DNA of 64,000 nt, from the NCBI RefSeq assembly GCF_021739485.1, contig NZ_JAJFNK010000001.1:186001-250000 (forward strand), read 5' to 3'. The DNA comes from Alicyclobacillus tolerans. Its GTDB lineage: Bacteria > Bacillota > Bacilli > Alicyclobacillales > Alicyclobacillaceae. The notes below the pieces were generated by a model. That model ran no database searches, had not been told where the DNA came from, and was given only the letters and a program-made list of their open reading frames with translations. The translations under genes and the position numbers were made by a program. Below, one piece after another: positions 56,157 to 64,000 of the stretch (position 1 is the stretch's first letter; every line of letters starts with the position of its first letter).

Positions 56157-58810
56157 CGACCAATTGGGTCTACCGTTTTGACAATCCAGGTTCGGCCGAC
56201 AACATGCTGTTGGGTGGCAAAGGGGCGAATTTGGCGGAAATGACGAAAGCGGGATTGCCCGTGCCGCCGGGGTTCACCCTGAGCACAAGCGCCTGTCACG
56301 CCTTTCATGAGGAAAATGGCTTGACGGATTCCATGGTCTCGCAAGTTGAACTTTCGATTGCCTGGCTAGAGGAAAAAACCGAGAAGAAATTTGGCGATCC
56401 ACAACGCCCGTTGCTGGTTTCAGTTCGTTCCGGGGCCCCGATTTCCATGCCTGGAATGATGGATACCGTGTTGAACCTGGGACTAAATGACGAAACGGTC
56501 GTCGGGCTTGCCCGAAATACTCAGAACCCTCGCTTCGCCTATGACTCCTACCGCCGTTTTATTCAAATGTTTGGGGACGTAGTGTTGGGCATTCCGCACT
56601 ATAAATTTGAACAAATTCTCGATGGCGTCAAAGATTCGGCAGGCTTGCATGAGGACCAGCACATGACAGCGGAGCACTGGCAAGAAGTCATTGCTCAATA
56701 CCACAAACTCGTCAGCAAGGAGACGAAACAGGCGTTTCCACAACGGCCGATGGAGCAGTTAAAGCTGGCCATTGAAGCTGTGTTCGGTTCTTGGAACAAC
56801 CAGCGTGCAAGGGTTTACCGCCGCATCAACAAGATTCCTGACAGTCTGGGCACCGCCGTCAACGTTCAGTCGATGGTGTTCGGAAATATGGGCCACGATT
56901 CCGGAACAGGCGTCGCTTTCACGCGCAATCCTTCAACTGGAGAACCTGGAGTGTTTGGCGAATACCTCACAAATGCGCAAGGAGAAGACGTCGTTGCCGG
57001 CATTCGCACGCCAAAGCCTATCTCTCAACTCTCTCAAGAAATGCCGCAGGTTTATCAGCAATTCACCGAAGTTTGCGATTTGCTGGAACGCCATTATAAG
57101 GATGTTCAGGACATTGAGTTCACCGTCGAACAGGGCAAACTCTACCTGCTGCAGACGCGAAACGCCAAAAGGACGGCTCAAGCGGCCATTCGCATCGCGG
57201 TGGACTTAGTGGATGAAGGGCTGATTGACTATAAGACCGCCGTACAAAGGGTCGACCCTGAACAGCTCGACCAACTCCTTCATCCGGGCATCGACCCGCA
57301 AGCGCACCTGCAGTTGTTGGCTACAGGTTTACCTGCCTCTCCAGGGGCAGCTTCTGGGATGGTTACGTTTTCCGCGGACGAAGCGGAACGCCTTGCGCGC
57401 ACAGGTGTCAAGACCATCTTGGTCCGCACCGAAACGACGCCAGAAGACATCCATGGCATTTTAGCTGCGGAAGGAATTCTGACCAGCCGCGGCGGTATGA
57501 CATCCCACGCTGCCGTAGTGGCCCGGGGTATGGGCAAACCCTGCGTCTGCGGCTGTGACACGCTGCAAATTCACGAGCGCGACAAGAGTTTTCGGATCGG
57601 AGACCTCGTTCTTAAAGAAGGGGATACCGTGTCCATCGACGGTGCCACGGGACGGGTCCTGTTGGGAGAGGTTCCGCTGATTGAACCCAAGCTCTCGTCC
57701 GAGTTTGAGCAAATTTTGGCTTGGGCAGACGAAATTCGGTCGTTGGATGTCCGGACAAATGCCGATAATCCGGAAGACGCCGCCAAGGCGCGGTCTTTTG
57801 GGGCTGAAGGCGTCGGCTTGTGCCGGACCGAGCACATGTTTATGGCGGCGGACCGGGTGCCGTTGGTTCAAGCGATGATTTTGGCTGCAGATATTGAGGA
57901 ACGGCAGAGCGCTTTGGAAAAACTGCTGCCGATGCAAGAGGGAGACTTCTACGGGATTTTAAAGGCGATGGACGGTCTTCCCGTGACAATTCGCTTGTTG
58001 GACCCGCCGCTGCACGAGTTTCTTCCGAATTTGGAAGAGTTAATTGCAAAACAGGCCCAGCTTCAGGTGCGTCTGCAATACGAGCCTCAGAATCACCAGT
58101 GGCAGCAGGAGCTCGCAGAAGTCCAAGTGCTCCTGGCCAAGGTCAAGAATCTGCACGAATTCAATCCGATGCTGGGGCACCGGGGCTGCCGGTTAGGCAT
58201 GACTTTCCCAGAAATTTACGAAATGCAGACCCGCGCCATTTATCAGGCTGTGGCTCAGCTTATAAAGGAAGGATTTCACCCGTTGCCAGAGGTTATGATA
58301 CCGCTGGTGGGGCATGCCGAGGAGCTCCGGCGCATGCGTCGTTTGGTGGAACGTGTGGCTGCCGAGGTAAGAGTGGAGAGCCAAGTGGACTTCCTTTGTA
58401 TTGTGGGAACGATGATTGAGGTCCCGCGAGCTGCGCTGACAGCTGACGAAATCGCACAGGAAGCAGAGTTTTTCTCATTTGGTACGAACGACTTGACCCA
58501 GACTACGTTTGGATTCAGCCGGGACGACGCTGAAGGAAAGTTTCTGCTGCAGTACACTTCAGAAAAGATTCTCCCCGAAAATCCCTTTGCTGTCTTGGAT
58601 GCAAAAGGGGTCGGGCAGTTAGTTGCCATGGCCGCAGAAAAGGGCCGGGCGGTCAAGCCGAATCTCAAGTTAGGCATCTGTGGGGAACACGGCGGTGAAA
58701 AGGAAAGTATCGCTTTTTGCCACGAGAAGGGACTAAACTACGTGAGTTGTTCGCCGTTCCGCGTCCCGTTGGCACGTCTGGCAGCGGCCCACGCCGCTCT
58801 AAAGATCTAG
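56153..58810 (+). CDS. ppdK: Pyruvate, phosphate dikinase
   Basis: PPDK makes phosphoenolpyruvate from pyruvate, ATP and phosphate, or runs in reverse. The 885-residue length is normal. The N-terminal ATP-grasp domain (about 1-340) includes LLGGKGANLAEM. The phosphohistidine domain has GGMTSHAAVVARGMGKPCVCG with catalytic His452 and the regulatory Thr450. The C-terminal PEP/pyruvate barrel has GAEGVGLCRTEHMF and FGTNDLTQTTFGFSRDD, with the catalytic Cys in GICGEHGG. Together with ccpN and ppsR it forms a pyruvate/PEP control module. Confidence 0.97.
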   Translation: MTTNWVYRFDNPGSADNMLLGGKGANLAEMTKAGLPVPPGFTLSTSACHAFHEENGLTDSMVSQVELSIAWLEEKTEKKFGDPQRPLLVSVRSGAPISMPGMMDTVLNLGLNDETVVGLARNTQNPRFAYDSYRRFIQMFGDVVLGIPHYKFEQILDGVKDSAGLHEDQHMTAEHWQEVIAQYHKLVSKETKQAFPQRPMEQLKLAIEAVFGSWNNQRARVYRRINKIPDSLGTAVNVQSMVFGNMGHDSGTGVAFTRNPSTGEPGVFGEYLTNAQGEDVVAGIRTPKPISQLSQEMPQVYQQFTEVCDLLERHYKDVQDIEFTVEQGKLYLLQTRNAKRTAQAAIRIAVDLVDEGLIDYKTAVQRVDPEQLDQLLHPGIDPQAHLQLLATGLPASPGAASGMVTFSADEAERLARTGVKTILVRTETTPEDIHGILAAEGILTSRGGMTSHAAVVARGMGKPCVCGCDTLQIHERDKSFRIGDLVLKEGDTVSIDGATGRVLLGEVPLIEPKLSSEFEQILAWADEIRSLDVRTNADNPEDAAKARSFGAEGVGLCRTEHMFMAADRVPLVQAMILAADIEERQSALEKLLPMQEGDFYGILKAMDGLPVTIRLLDPPLHEFLPNLEELIAKQAQLQVRLQYEPQNHQWQQELAEVQVLLAKVKNLHEFNPMLGHRGCRLGMTFPEIYEMQTRAIYQAVAQLIKEGFHPLPEVMIPLVGHAEELRRMRRLVERVAAEVRVESQVDFLCIVGTMIEVPRAALTADEIAQEAEFFSFGTNDLTQTTFGFSRDDAEGKFLLQYTSEKILPENPFAVLDAKGVGQLVAMAAEKGRAVKPNLKLGICGEHGGEKESIAFCHEKGLNYVSCSPFRVPLARLAAAHAALKI

Positions 58811-58876
58811 AGCCGTGTCGCACAGCGCAACTATTATCGGCTTCAAATTGGCGAGTCGTACAGGCTGCCATCCGAT

Positions 58877-58903
58877 CCAGCCGCATGCAACTAGTGCGGC
58901 TGG
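58877..58903 (+). terminator. Stem-loop after ppdK
   Basis: CCAGCCGCA (58877-58885) and TGCGGCTGG (58895-58903) form a perfect 9-bp stem with a 9-base loop, followed by TGATTCTTTC. A weak T-run suggests partial termination. Confidence 0.6.
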
Positions 58904-59112
58904 TGATTCTTTCACGTGCATTCTCATTTGCCCGCACATATCCTTTTTGATTGCACCATAGACTGTATACGGGGAGAATACAAGGATAAATTTGACTATG
59001 AACGTCGATACTAGAGGTTGTTTGCAAGGGACGGTCCATTTCAGGACAGAGGCCTTTCGCGTCGGCGTTGTCGAGGCTTGACGAACGACATCGGAGGATT
59101 TTTGATCCGAGA

Positions 59113-59139
59113 GGAGGAAAGTGCGGTTTCCTGTAGAAT
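59113..59139 (+). promoter_or_regulatory. Sigma-H promoter for dnaG-rpoD
   Basis: GGAGGAAAG (59113-59121), 11 bases, GTAGAAT (59133-59139) fit the sigma-H consensus RnAGGAwWW-N11/12-RnnGAAT at all but one position. The B. subtilis sigA operon also has a sigma-H promoter. Transcription would start about 85 bases before dnaG. No other feature than the hairpin above is seen in the 420 bases before dnaG. Confidence 0.65.
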
Positions 59140-59230
59140 AACACAATATGACATCAGAAACGACATGGATCGTTTCGTCATCCCAGACCATGTTACACAG
59201 GAGATTGCAGAAGTCAAAGAAGGTGGTGGG

Positions 59231-61087
59231 ATGAGGCGTATCCCGGATACGTTCGTCGAAGAGGTACGGCGCCGAGTTGATATCGTCGATGTCGTATCGG
59301 ACTATGTCCAATTAAGGCGGAGTGGCCGTTCGTATGTCGGATTGTGCCCGTTTCACAACGAGCGTTCGCCATCTTTTTCCGTGTCTGTGGACCGGCAACT
59401 GTTCCACTGTTTTGGCTGTGGAGCTGGTGGGACGGTCATTCGCTTTGTAATGGACATCGAAGGCCTAGACTTCCCGGAAGCAACCATTAAATTGGCTGAA
59501 CGCGCCGGGTTGGAACCACCGTTTCGCTTGGATGACGCGCAACCGTCTTCCCATTCCAGCCGTTTCGAGCAAATGATGGATGCTCATGAGCTTGCTGCGA
59601 AACTGTATAGCTACATTCTAATGAATACGGCTGCTGGTGTGCAAGCCCTAACGTATTTGGAGAAAAGAGGTTTATCGCGGGAAACGGCGGTGGAATTTCG
59701 GCTTGGATACGCGCCAACAGAGGGACAGACCCTCGTTTCGTTCCTCAAGCGGCGGGGATTCACGACAGATATTTTGTTGGAATGTGGTTTGGCGGTGGCC
59801 GTGGGAGACCAGGTTGTAGACCGGTTTCGCGGGCGCATGATGATTCCCATCTGCGATGCTCAGGGAAAGGTAATTGCATTCGGGGGTCGAATGTTATCCA
59901 AGGACGGAAAACCAAAGTATTTGAATTCACCAGAAACGCCCATCTTTCATAAGGGCCTTCTGTTGTTTAACCAGCACGCCGCCCGTAAAGACATCCGCAA
60001 AGTTCACAATGCTGTTTTGTTGGAAGGCTATATGGATGTCATTGCGTCGTGGCAAGCTGGAATGAAGAACGCCGTGGCTTCGCTGGGAACCTCTCTGACT
60101 CCCGAACAGGCTGGCATCATTCGCCGTTTCAGCCCGCGCGTGACCATCGCATACGACGGAGATAACGCAGGGGTTAAAGCGGCAAAGCGAGCCCTGGATG
60201 TCCTGCAGGAAGTCGGGTTGGAGGTTCGGGTGGTGTTGTTTCCGGAAGGAATGGATCCGGACGACTTCATTCAATCCCGGGGCACAGAGGCGTTTCAGCG
60301 GTTTGTTAAGTCACAAGCTTTGTCTGATGTCCAGTTTTTATTGCAGTTGCTGCGCACTGAAGCGGACTTGCAAAATCCCTTAGGAAGAACGGAATTCCTC
60401 CGTGCGGCTTTAGAAGTGTTGGCCTCCCGGGCCAAACCGCTTGAACAGGAGTCCGGGTTGCAAGGGTTGTCGCACGAATTCCACGTGTCCATGGAGACCC
60501 TAAAGGAAGAACTGGCGTTGGCCGCTAAAAAAGTGGGGTCCCACCGTCGGTCAAAGGCTTTGGAGGCTGCAGCGCCTGCGTCAGCACCAGCTTCGGTAAG
60601 CTTGCCTAAGGGCTATGTTCAGGCCGGAAACCGCATCTTACAGGCTATGCTGACCGATGTTCACCACTACGAGTTTTTGCTGGAACGCGGGGTCGACGAA
60701 TTGGTTTTGCCGGAACAAACTGCGCTGCTGGCACATTTATATGCCTTTAGAGCGCAGAACCCGGAGGCAAACGCGGGTGCTTTTTTGGACAGCTTAGACG
60801 ACCCGGATTTGACCCGTTTGGCGTCGTCGTTGTTGATTGAAGATCCACCGGAACTCGGCCCTGACGTTTTAGAGGATTATTTGCGAACCATCGAATTGCA
60901 TCATGTCGAAGTTCTGTACCGGCAATCATTGGAGGAACTGCTTCTCGCACAACAGGGCGGAGATATCGCGTCGGTCAATTCGTTGAAAGTCACCATGGAT
61001 GATTTACAGCAGCGTATCGCGAAACTAAAACTTCCTCAGGTAAAGCCGAAGTCAAACGGTGGAGTGAAGGAGGCGGGGAAGAAGTGA
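59231..61087 (+). CDS. dnaG: DNA primase DnaG
   Basis: DnaG makes RNA primers for replication. From the ATG at 59231 (AAGGTGGTGGG upstream) it has 618 residues. The zinc finger CHC2 comprises Cys39, His42, Cys60 and Cys63 ([11 protein letters not shown]...HCFGCGAGG). The TOPRIM domain (about 255-345) has [10 protein letters not shown] and [11 protein letters not shown] acidic motifs. The C-terminal helicase-binding region is helical, with an Ala/Ser/Pro-rich linker near 445-455. The frame extends upstream to 59018, but that stretch contains the sigma-H promoter and is not primase-like. The rpoD start overlaps its stop. Confidence 0.95.
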   Translation: MRRIPDTFVEEVRRRVDIVDVVSDYVQLRRSGRSYVGLCPFHNERSPSFSVSVDRQLFHCFGCGAGGTVIRFVMDIEGLDFPEATIKLAERAGLEPPFRLDDAQPSSHSSRFEQMMDAHELAAKLYSYILMNTAAGVQALTYLEKRGLSRETAVEFRLGYAPTEGQTLVSFLKRRGFTTDILLECGLAVAVGDQVVDRFRGRMMIPICDAQGKVIAFGGRMLSKDGKPKYLNSPETPIFHKGLLLFNQHAARKDIRKVHNAVLLEGYMDVIASWQAGMKNAVASLGTSLTPEQAGIIRRFSPRVTIAYDGDNAGVKAAKRALDVLQEVGLEVRVVLFPEGMDPDDFIQSRGTEAFQRFVKSQALSDVQFLLQLLRTEADLQNPLGRTEFLRAALEVLASRAKPLEQESGLQGLSHEFHVSMETLKEELALAAKKVGSHRRSKALEAAAPASAPASVSLPKGYVQAGNRILQAMLTDVHHYEFLLERGVDELVLPEQTALLAHLYAFRAQNPEANAGAFLDSLDDPDLTRLASSLLIEDPPELGPDVLEDYLRTIELHHVEVLYRQSLEELLLAQQGGDIASVNSLKVTMDDLQQRIAKLKLPQVKPKSNGGVKEAGKK

Positions 61088-62223
61088 AAGAGAGAAACGA
61101 AAAGGCCCGCGATGAGGAACGTGGACTAACCCTTCAAGAAACACAAAGAGCGTTGATGGAACTTGGCAAAAAGCGCGGGTCCTTAACGTACGCAGAAATT
61201 GTCAATCGACTGACAAAGTTTGACCTCGATCCCGATCAACTGGATGAGTTTTTCGATCAGTTGTCGGAGTTAGGGGTAGACTTGGTCAATGAACGTGACG
61301 ATTCGTACGGTGGCAACCGCCGTGCCGATAACGATACAGAGACAGAGGAAGAGGAGCGGTTCGATCTCAACGACCTGACGATGCCCCCGGGAGTCAAAAT
61401 CAGCGACCCGGTGCGTATGTATCTCAAGGAAATTGGCCGCGTGCCGCTGCTGTCGGCTCAAGAAGAGATTGAACTCGCAAAGCGCATCGAAGACGGAGAC
61501 GAAGAGGCCAAGCGCCGCTTGGCGGAAGCCAACCTTCGCCTTGTGGTCAGTATCGCCAAACGTTACGTCGGACGCGGGATGCTGTTTCTCGATTTGATTC
61601 AGGAAGGGAATCTGGGCCTCATTAAGGCAGTTGAAAAGTTTGACTATCGCAAGGGCTACAAATTCAGCACCTACGCGACATGGTGGATCCGGCAGGCCAT
61701 TACCCGCGCCATTGCGGACCAGGCCCGCACCATTCGCATTCCCGTGCACATGGTGGAAACCATCAACAAGCTGATTCGCATCTCCCGTCAATTGTTGCAA
61801 GAGCTCGGGAGGGAGCCGACTGCGGAAGAGATTGCCACGGAAATGGACATGAGTCCAGAAAAGGTCCGCGAGATCCAAAAAATTGCCCAAGAACCGGTCT
61901 CTTTAGAAACGCCGATTGGCGAGGAAGACGATTCTCACCTCGGGGATTTCATTCCAGATGATGAAGCCCTTGCGCCGGCGGACGCCGCTGCGTACGAGCT
62001 GCTGAAGGAACAGCTGGAAGACGTTCTCGATACGCTTACAGAGCGGGAGGAAAACGTGTTGCGCCTGCGCTTTGGACTCGATGACGGACGCACCCGGACT
62101 CTCGAGGAAGTGGGAAAAGTCTTCGGAGTCACCCGGGAAAGAATCCGCCAAATCGAGGCAAAGGCTTTACGGAAATTGCGTCATCCCAGCCGCAGCAAGC
62201 GGTTGAAGGATTTTCTCGAATAG
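61084..62223 (+). CDS. rpoD: Primary RNA polymerase sigma factor (sigma-A)
   Basis: This is the housekeeping sigma factor of 379 residues. Region 1.1 is shortened and Lys/Glu-rich, as in Gram-positives. Region 1.2-2 includes [29 protein letters not shown] and the core-binding and -10 recognition helix [30 protein letters not shown]. Region 4 ends in the -35-binding [38 protein letters not shown] at 61084 overlaps the dnaG stop, so both genes are coupled downstream of the sigma-H promoter. Confidence 0.98.
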   Translation: MKERNEKARDEERGLTLQETQRALMELGKKRGSLTYAEIVNRLTKFDLDPDQLDEFFDQLSELGVDLVNERDDSYGGNRRADNDTETEEEERFDLNDLTMPPGVKISDPVRMYLKEIGRVPLLSAQEEIELAKRIEDGDEEAKRRLAEANLRLVVSIAKRYVGRGMLFLDLIQEGNLGLIKAVEKFDYRKGYKFSTYATWWIRQAITRAIADQARTIRIPVHMVETINKLIRISRQLLQELGREPTAEEIATEMDMSPEKVREIQKIAQEPVSLETPIGEEDDSHLGDFIPDDEALAPADAAAYELLKEQLEDVLDTLTEREENVLRLRFGLDDGRTRTLEEVGKVFGVTRERIRQIEAKALRKLRHPSRSKRLKDFLE

Positions 62224-62329
62224 ATGAGTTGGTTTTCTGTAAAACTTGCTTTCGCCGAAGCGATTGCTGTTGAAAACAAACTGGCATTCGGCGGCGATAA
62301 CATAAAATGGAACAGCGCAATGTGGATGG

Positions 62330-62359
62330 ACCGCCCCAACAGTTTGTGGGGGCGGTTTT
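62330..62359 (+). terminator. Terminator after rpoD
   Basis: ACCGCCCC (62330-62337) pairs with GGGGCGGT (62349-62356) across an 11-base loop and runs into TTTT. It ends the dnaG-rpoD transcript about 110 bases after the stop. Confidence 0.88.
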
Positions 62360-62376
62360 GCATTGTGTCCCTGCAC

Positions 62377-62406
62377 TTGCAAGCGCTTTCTATCGATCGC
62401 TATAAT
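62377..62406 (+). promoter_or_regulatory. Promoter for the acyl-CoA dehydrogenase gene
   Basis: TTGCAA (62377-62382), 18 bases, and perfect TATAAT (62401-62406) lie 27 bases before the gene. Confidence 0.75.
62378..62391. promoter_or_regulatory. cre-like site overlapping the acyl-CoA dehydrogenase promoter
   Basis: TGCAAGCGCTTTCT fits the consensus TGnAArCGnwwwCA at all positions but the last. It covers the -35 box, so CcpA binding would repress the gene when preferred sugars are present. Confidence 0.55.
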
Positions 62407-62432
62407 GGGATTGCGACGAGGAGGGGTTTACG

Positions 62433-63566
62433 GTGGATTTTGAATTGACGACCGAGCAGAAGATGATTCAAGACATGGTCAGGGACTTTGCACAGGCGGA
62501 AATTGCCCCTATCGCTTCAGAATTGGATAAAGCCGCCCGGTTTCCCGTTGAGATATTCGAGAAAATGGGCAAATTAGGTTTGATGGGACTGCCGTTTCCG
62601 GAAGAGTACGGGGGGGCTGGTGCCGACCTTATCAGTTATTGTTTGGCGCTGGAAGAGGTCGGCCGCGCCTGCGGCGGCACGGGCTTGAGTTATGAGGCCC
62701 ACGTCTCGTTGGCATGTATGCCCATTTATTTGTACGGAACGGAACAACAAAAGCAGACTTACCTCACGCCTCTGGCTTCGGGGGAGGGAATTGGGTCGTT
62801 TGGTTTGACAGAGCCATCTGCGGGTTCGGACGCAGGGGGTACGCGTACCACCGCGATCAAGCAAGGAGACCAGTGGGTCATCAACGGTTCCAAAATCTTT
62901 ATCACCAATGGCGGGTACGCCAAAACGGTGGTCTTAACAGCGGTGACCGACCGGGAAAGTCGAGGAATCAGTGCCTTTATTGTGCCTGCCGACACAGCGG
63001 GGTTTAAAGTCGGTAAAGCGTACGAAAAGTTGGGTATGAGGGCTTCCAATACGGTGGAACTCGTCTTGGAGGATGTCCGAATCCCGGAGGAGAACCTGTT
63101 GGGGCCGTTAAACGCAGGGTTCAAACAGTTTCTCAGTACACTTGACGGAGGACGGGTGGCCATCTCCGCTTTAGCGATCGGAATTGCGCGGTCCGCCTTT
63201 GAGACAGCGTTAGAGTACGCCAAACAGCGCCAGCAATTTGGTCAGTCCTTGTCAAAGTTTCAGGCGATTCAGCACAAGTTGGCGGATATGGCCATGAACA
63301 TCGACTTAGCGCGAAACGCCGTGTTCAAAGCGGCTTGGTTGCACGATTTAGGCCGGCCATTCACTAAAGAAGCCGCATTTGCAAAGCTGTTTTCATCTGA
63401 GATGGCGATGCGCGCGTGTGAACAGGCCATTCAAGTATTGGGTGGCAATGGGTACATGTCCGACTATCCCGTGGAACGCAACTTTCGCGACGCTAAGTTG
63501 ATCGAAATTGGTGAAGGAACTTCTGAAATTCAACGGTTGGTGATCGCGCGTCAACTGGGTTGTTAA
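62433..63566 (+). CDS. Acyl-CoA dehydrogenase
   Basis: This FAD-dependent enzyme oxidises acyl-CoA to trans-2-enoyl-CoA in fatty-acid or branched-chain amino acid breakdown. The 377 residues follow the family plan: helical N-terminus, the FAD/substrate motif [21 protein letters not shown] (about 126-146), and the C-terminal helices with [45 protein letters not shown] containing the catalytic Glu in the [10 protein letters not shown] segment. The chain-length specificity cannot be read from sequence; short-chain or isovaleryl types are possible. GTG start with GGAGGGG upstream. Confidence 0.93.
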   Translation: MDFELTTEQKMIQDMVRDFAQAEIAPIASELDKAARFPVEIFEKMGKLGLMGLPFPEEYGGAGADLISYCLALEEVGRACGGTGLSYEAHVSLACMPIYLYGTEQQKQTYLTPLASGEGIGSFGLTEPSAGSDAGGTRTTAIKQGDQWVINGSKIFITNGGYAKTVVLTAVTDRESRGISAFIVPADTAGFKVGKAYEKLGMRASNTVELVLEDVRIPEENLLGPLNAGFKQFLSTLDGGRVAISALAIGIARSAFETALEYAKQRQQFGQSLSKFQAIQHKLADMAMNIDLARNAVFKAAWLHDLGRPFTKEAAFAKLFSSEMAMRACEQAIQVLGGNGYMSDYPVERNFRDAKLIEIGEGTSEIQRLVIARQLGC

Positions 63567-63597
63567 ATTCGACTGTTTAAAATTCGGTTGTTAAAAA
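63561..63597. repeat. Short degenerate repeat after the acyl-CoA dehydrogenase gene
   Basis: TGTTAAATTCGAC, TGTTTAAAATTCGGT and TGTTAAAA follow each other, the first overlapping the stop codon. It is the smallest of the intergenic repeats in this window. Confidence 0.45.
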
Positions 63598-63682
63598 AAA
63601 TCATTCTAATCCGGACAAACTCCCCGTAAAGTATAGCAGGCTGAACGTGTGAACAAGGCAGCGGTACGCAGGGGGGCTAGCG

Positions 63683-64000
63683 TTGTCCGGATTTTGGCTT
63701 TATTTTACAATCGGAATTGGCTTATTGGCGCTTGTGGGGGTATTCTTGATTGTGGTTGGCGCTCACGTCCTCAGACAGTGGGGGCGCATGGAAAAGCCTA
63801 AACGCGCGGGGGCTGCGATTGTCCTCGGTGCCTATACGGACGGGTTTAAGCCGAGCCGGACGCTCACGGCGCGGCTTAAAGCAGCACTGCATTTGTACAG
63901 GAACGGATATGTGGACTTTATCATTACGAGTGGAGGGCGCGGAGAGGACGAAACCGTATCCGAGTCGACTTCGATGAAGCGTTTTTTAGTCTTTAACGGC
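63683..64000 (+). CDS. YdcF/SanA family (DUF218) protein, N-terminal part
   Basis: The frame runs off the end of the window after 106 codons. It reads MSGFWLYFTIGIGLLALVGVFLIVVGAHV with one transmembrane helix, then the DUF218 core: AAIVLGAYTDGFKPSRTLTARLKAALHLYRNG followed by FIITSGGRGEDETVSES. The [VL]G-x-y-T-DG...RL-AA block and SGGRG are the active-site signatures of the YdcF/SanA family, which is linked to envelope functions. TTG at 63683 has AGGGGGG 6 bases upstream. The C-terminal half lies outside the window. Confidence 0.8.
   Translation, partial: MSGFWLYFTIGIGLLALVGVFLIVVGAHVLRQWGRMEKPKRAGAAIVLGAYTDGFKPSRTLTARLKAALHLYRNGYVDFIITSGGRGEDETVSESTSMKRFLVFNG

Noticed and set aside
58799-59311. 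170-codon minus-strand frame between ppdK and dnaG
   Set aside because: It runs antisense across the hairpin and sigma-H promoter and into dnaG, with no RBS or recognisable motif.
1-64000. Insertion sequences, prophage, tRNA or rRNA genes
   Set aside because: No transposase, integrase, phage structural gene, cloverleaf with CCA end or rRNA segment was recognised on either strand.

Overview
The window is a contiguous piece of a chromosome of moderate GC content from an endospore-forming Firmicute of class Bacilli. Evidence for sporulation is an intact pro-sigma-K gene, the germination protease gpr, a divergent alpha/beta-type spore DNA-binding protein, and the sporulation pair yqfC-yqfD. The gene order is the conserved B. 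subtilis array that runs from yrvN/cymR through alaS, yqeG-yqeM, comE, lepA, hrcA-dnaJ, era-recO and dnaG-rpoD. The base composition, the many GTG and TTG starts and the gene content suggest a member of or near Alicyclobacillaceae; that placement is inference, since no rRNA lies in the window.

Layout. 1-6520: end of a threonine aldolase gene, rarA-cymR-cysteine desulfurase, a structured leader and a small zinc-ribbon protein, two fluoride-channel genes on the minus strand, an AI-2E-family transporter and a small membrane protein. 6586-14139: T-box-controlled alaS, then ireB-ruvX-mltG, a class B PBP and sigK. 14221-20077: ribosome-assembly and metabolism cluster yqeG-yqeH-(two small ORFs)-aroE-yhbY-nadD-yqeK-rsfS-methyltransferase, facing mntR on the minus strand. 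21042-26173: comEA, a CvpA-like/transglutaminase fusion, a ComEC lacking its metallo-beta-lactamase domain, and a type II NADH dehydrogenase. 26364-31257: holA, SASP, rpsT (minus), gpr, a lytic transglycosylase (minus) and an unrecognised membrane-anchored protein. 31440-39889: lepA-hemW, then the CIRCE-controlled hrcA-grpE-dnaK and dnaJ. 40176-44672: prmA-rsmE-mtaB and a Nudix-DeoC fusion, with a Na/Pi cotransporter-like gene convergent to it. 45726-54336: rpsU-yqeY, yqfC-yqfD-phoH-pgpH-ybeY-dgkA-era-yqzL-recO. 54663-58810: ccpN-ppsR-ppdK, a gluconeogenesis control module. 59231-64000: dnaG-rpoD behind a sigma-H promoter, an acyl-CoA dehydrogenase with a cre-like site, and the start of a YdcF-family gene that runs off the end.

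Most of the window is housekeeping. I see no insertion sequence, prophage, CRISPR array, defence island or biosynthetic cluster, and no clear candidate for a wholly new system. The more unusual points are two gene fusions (Nudix-DeoC; CvpA-like plus transglutaminase), a shortened ComEC, a ccpN gene whose conserved N-terminus has no canonical in-frame start codon, a palindrome shared by ccpN and ndh, a leader with mutually exclusive helices at 3400-3560, and a set of short degenerate tandem repeats with a different unit in each of several intergenic gaps. Compared with the B. subtilis array, mnmA, yrzB, comER, comEB, spoIIP, yqxA, floA, cdd, glyQS and yqxD are absent from their usual places.
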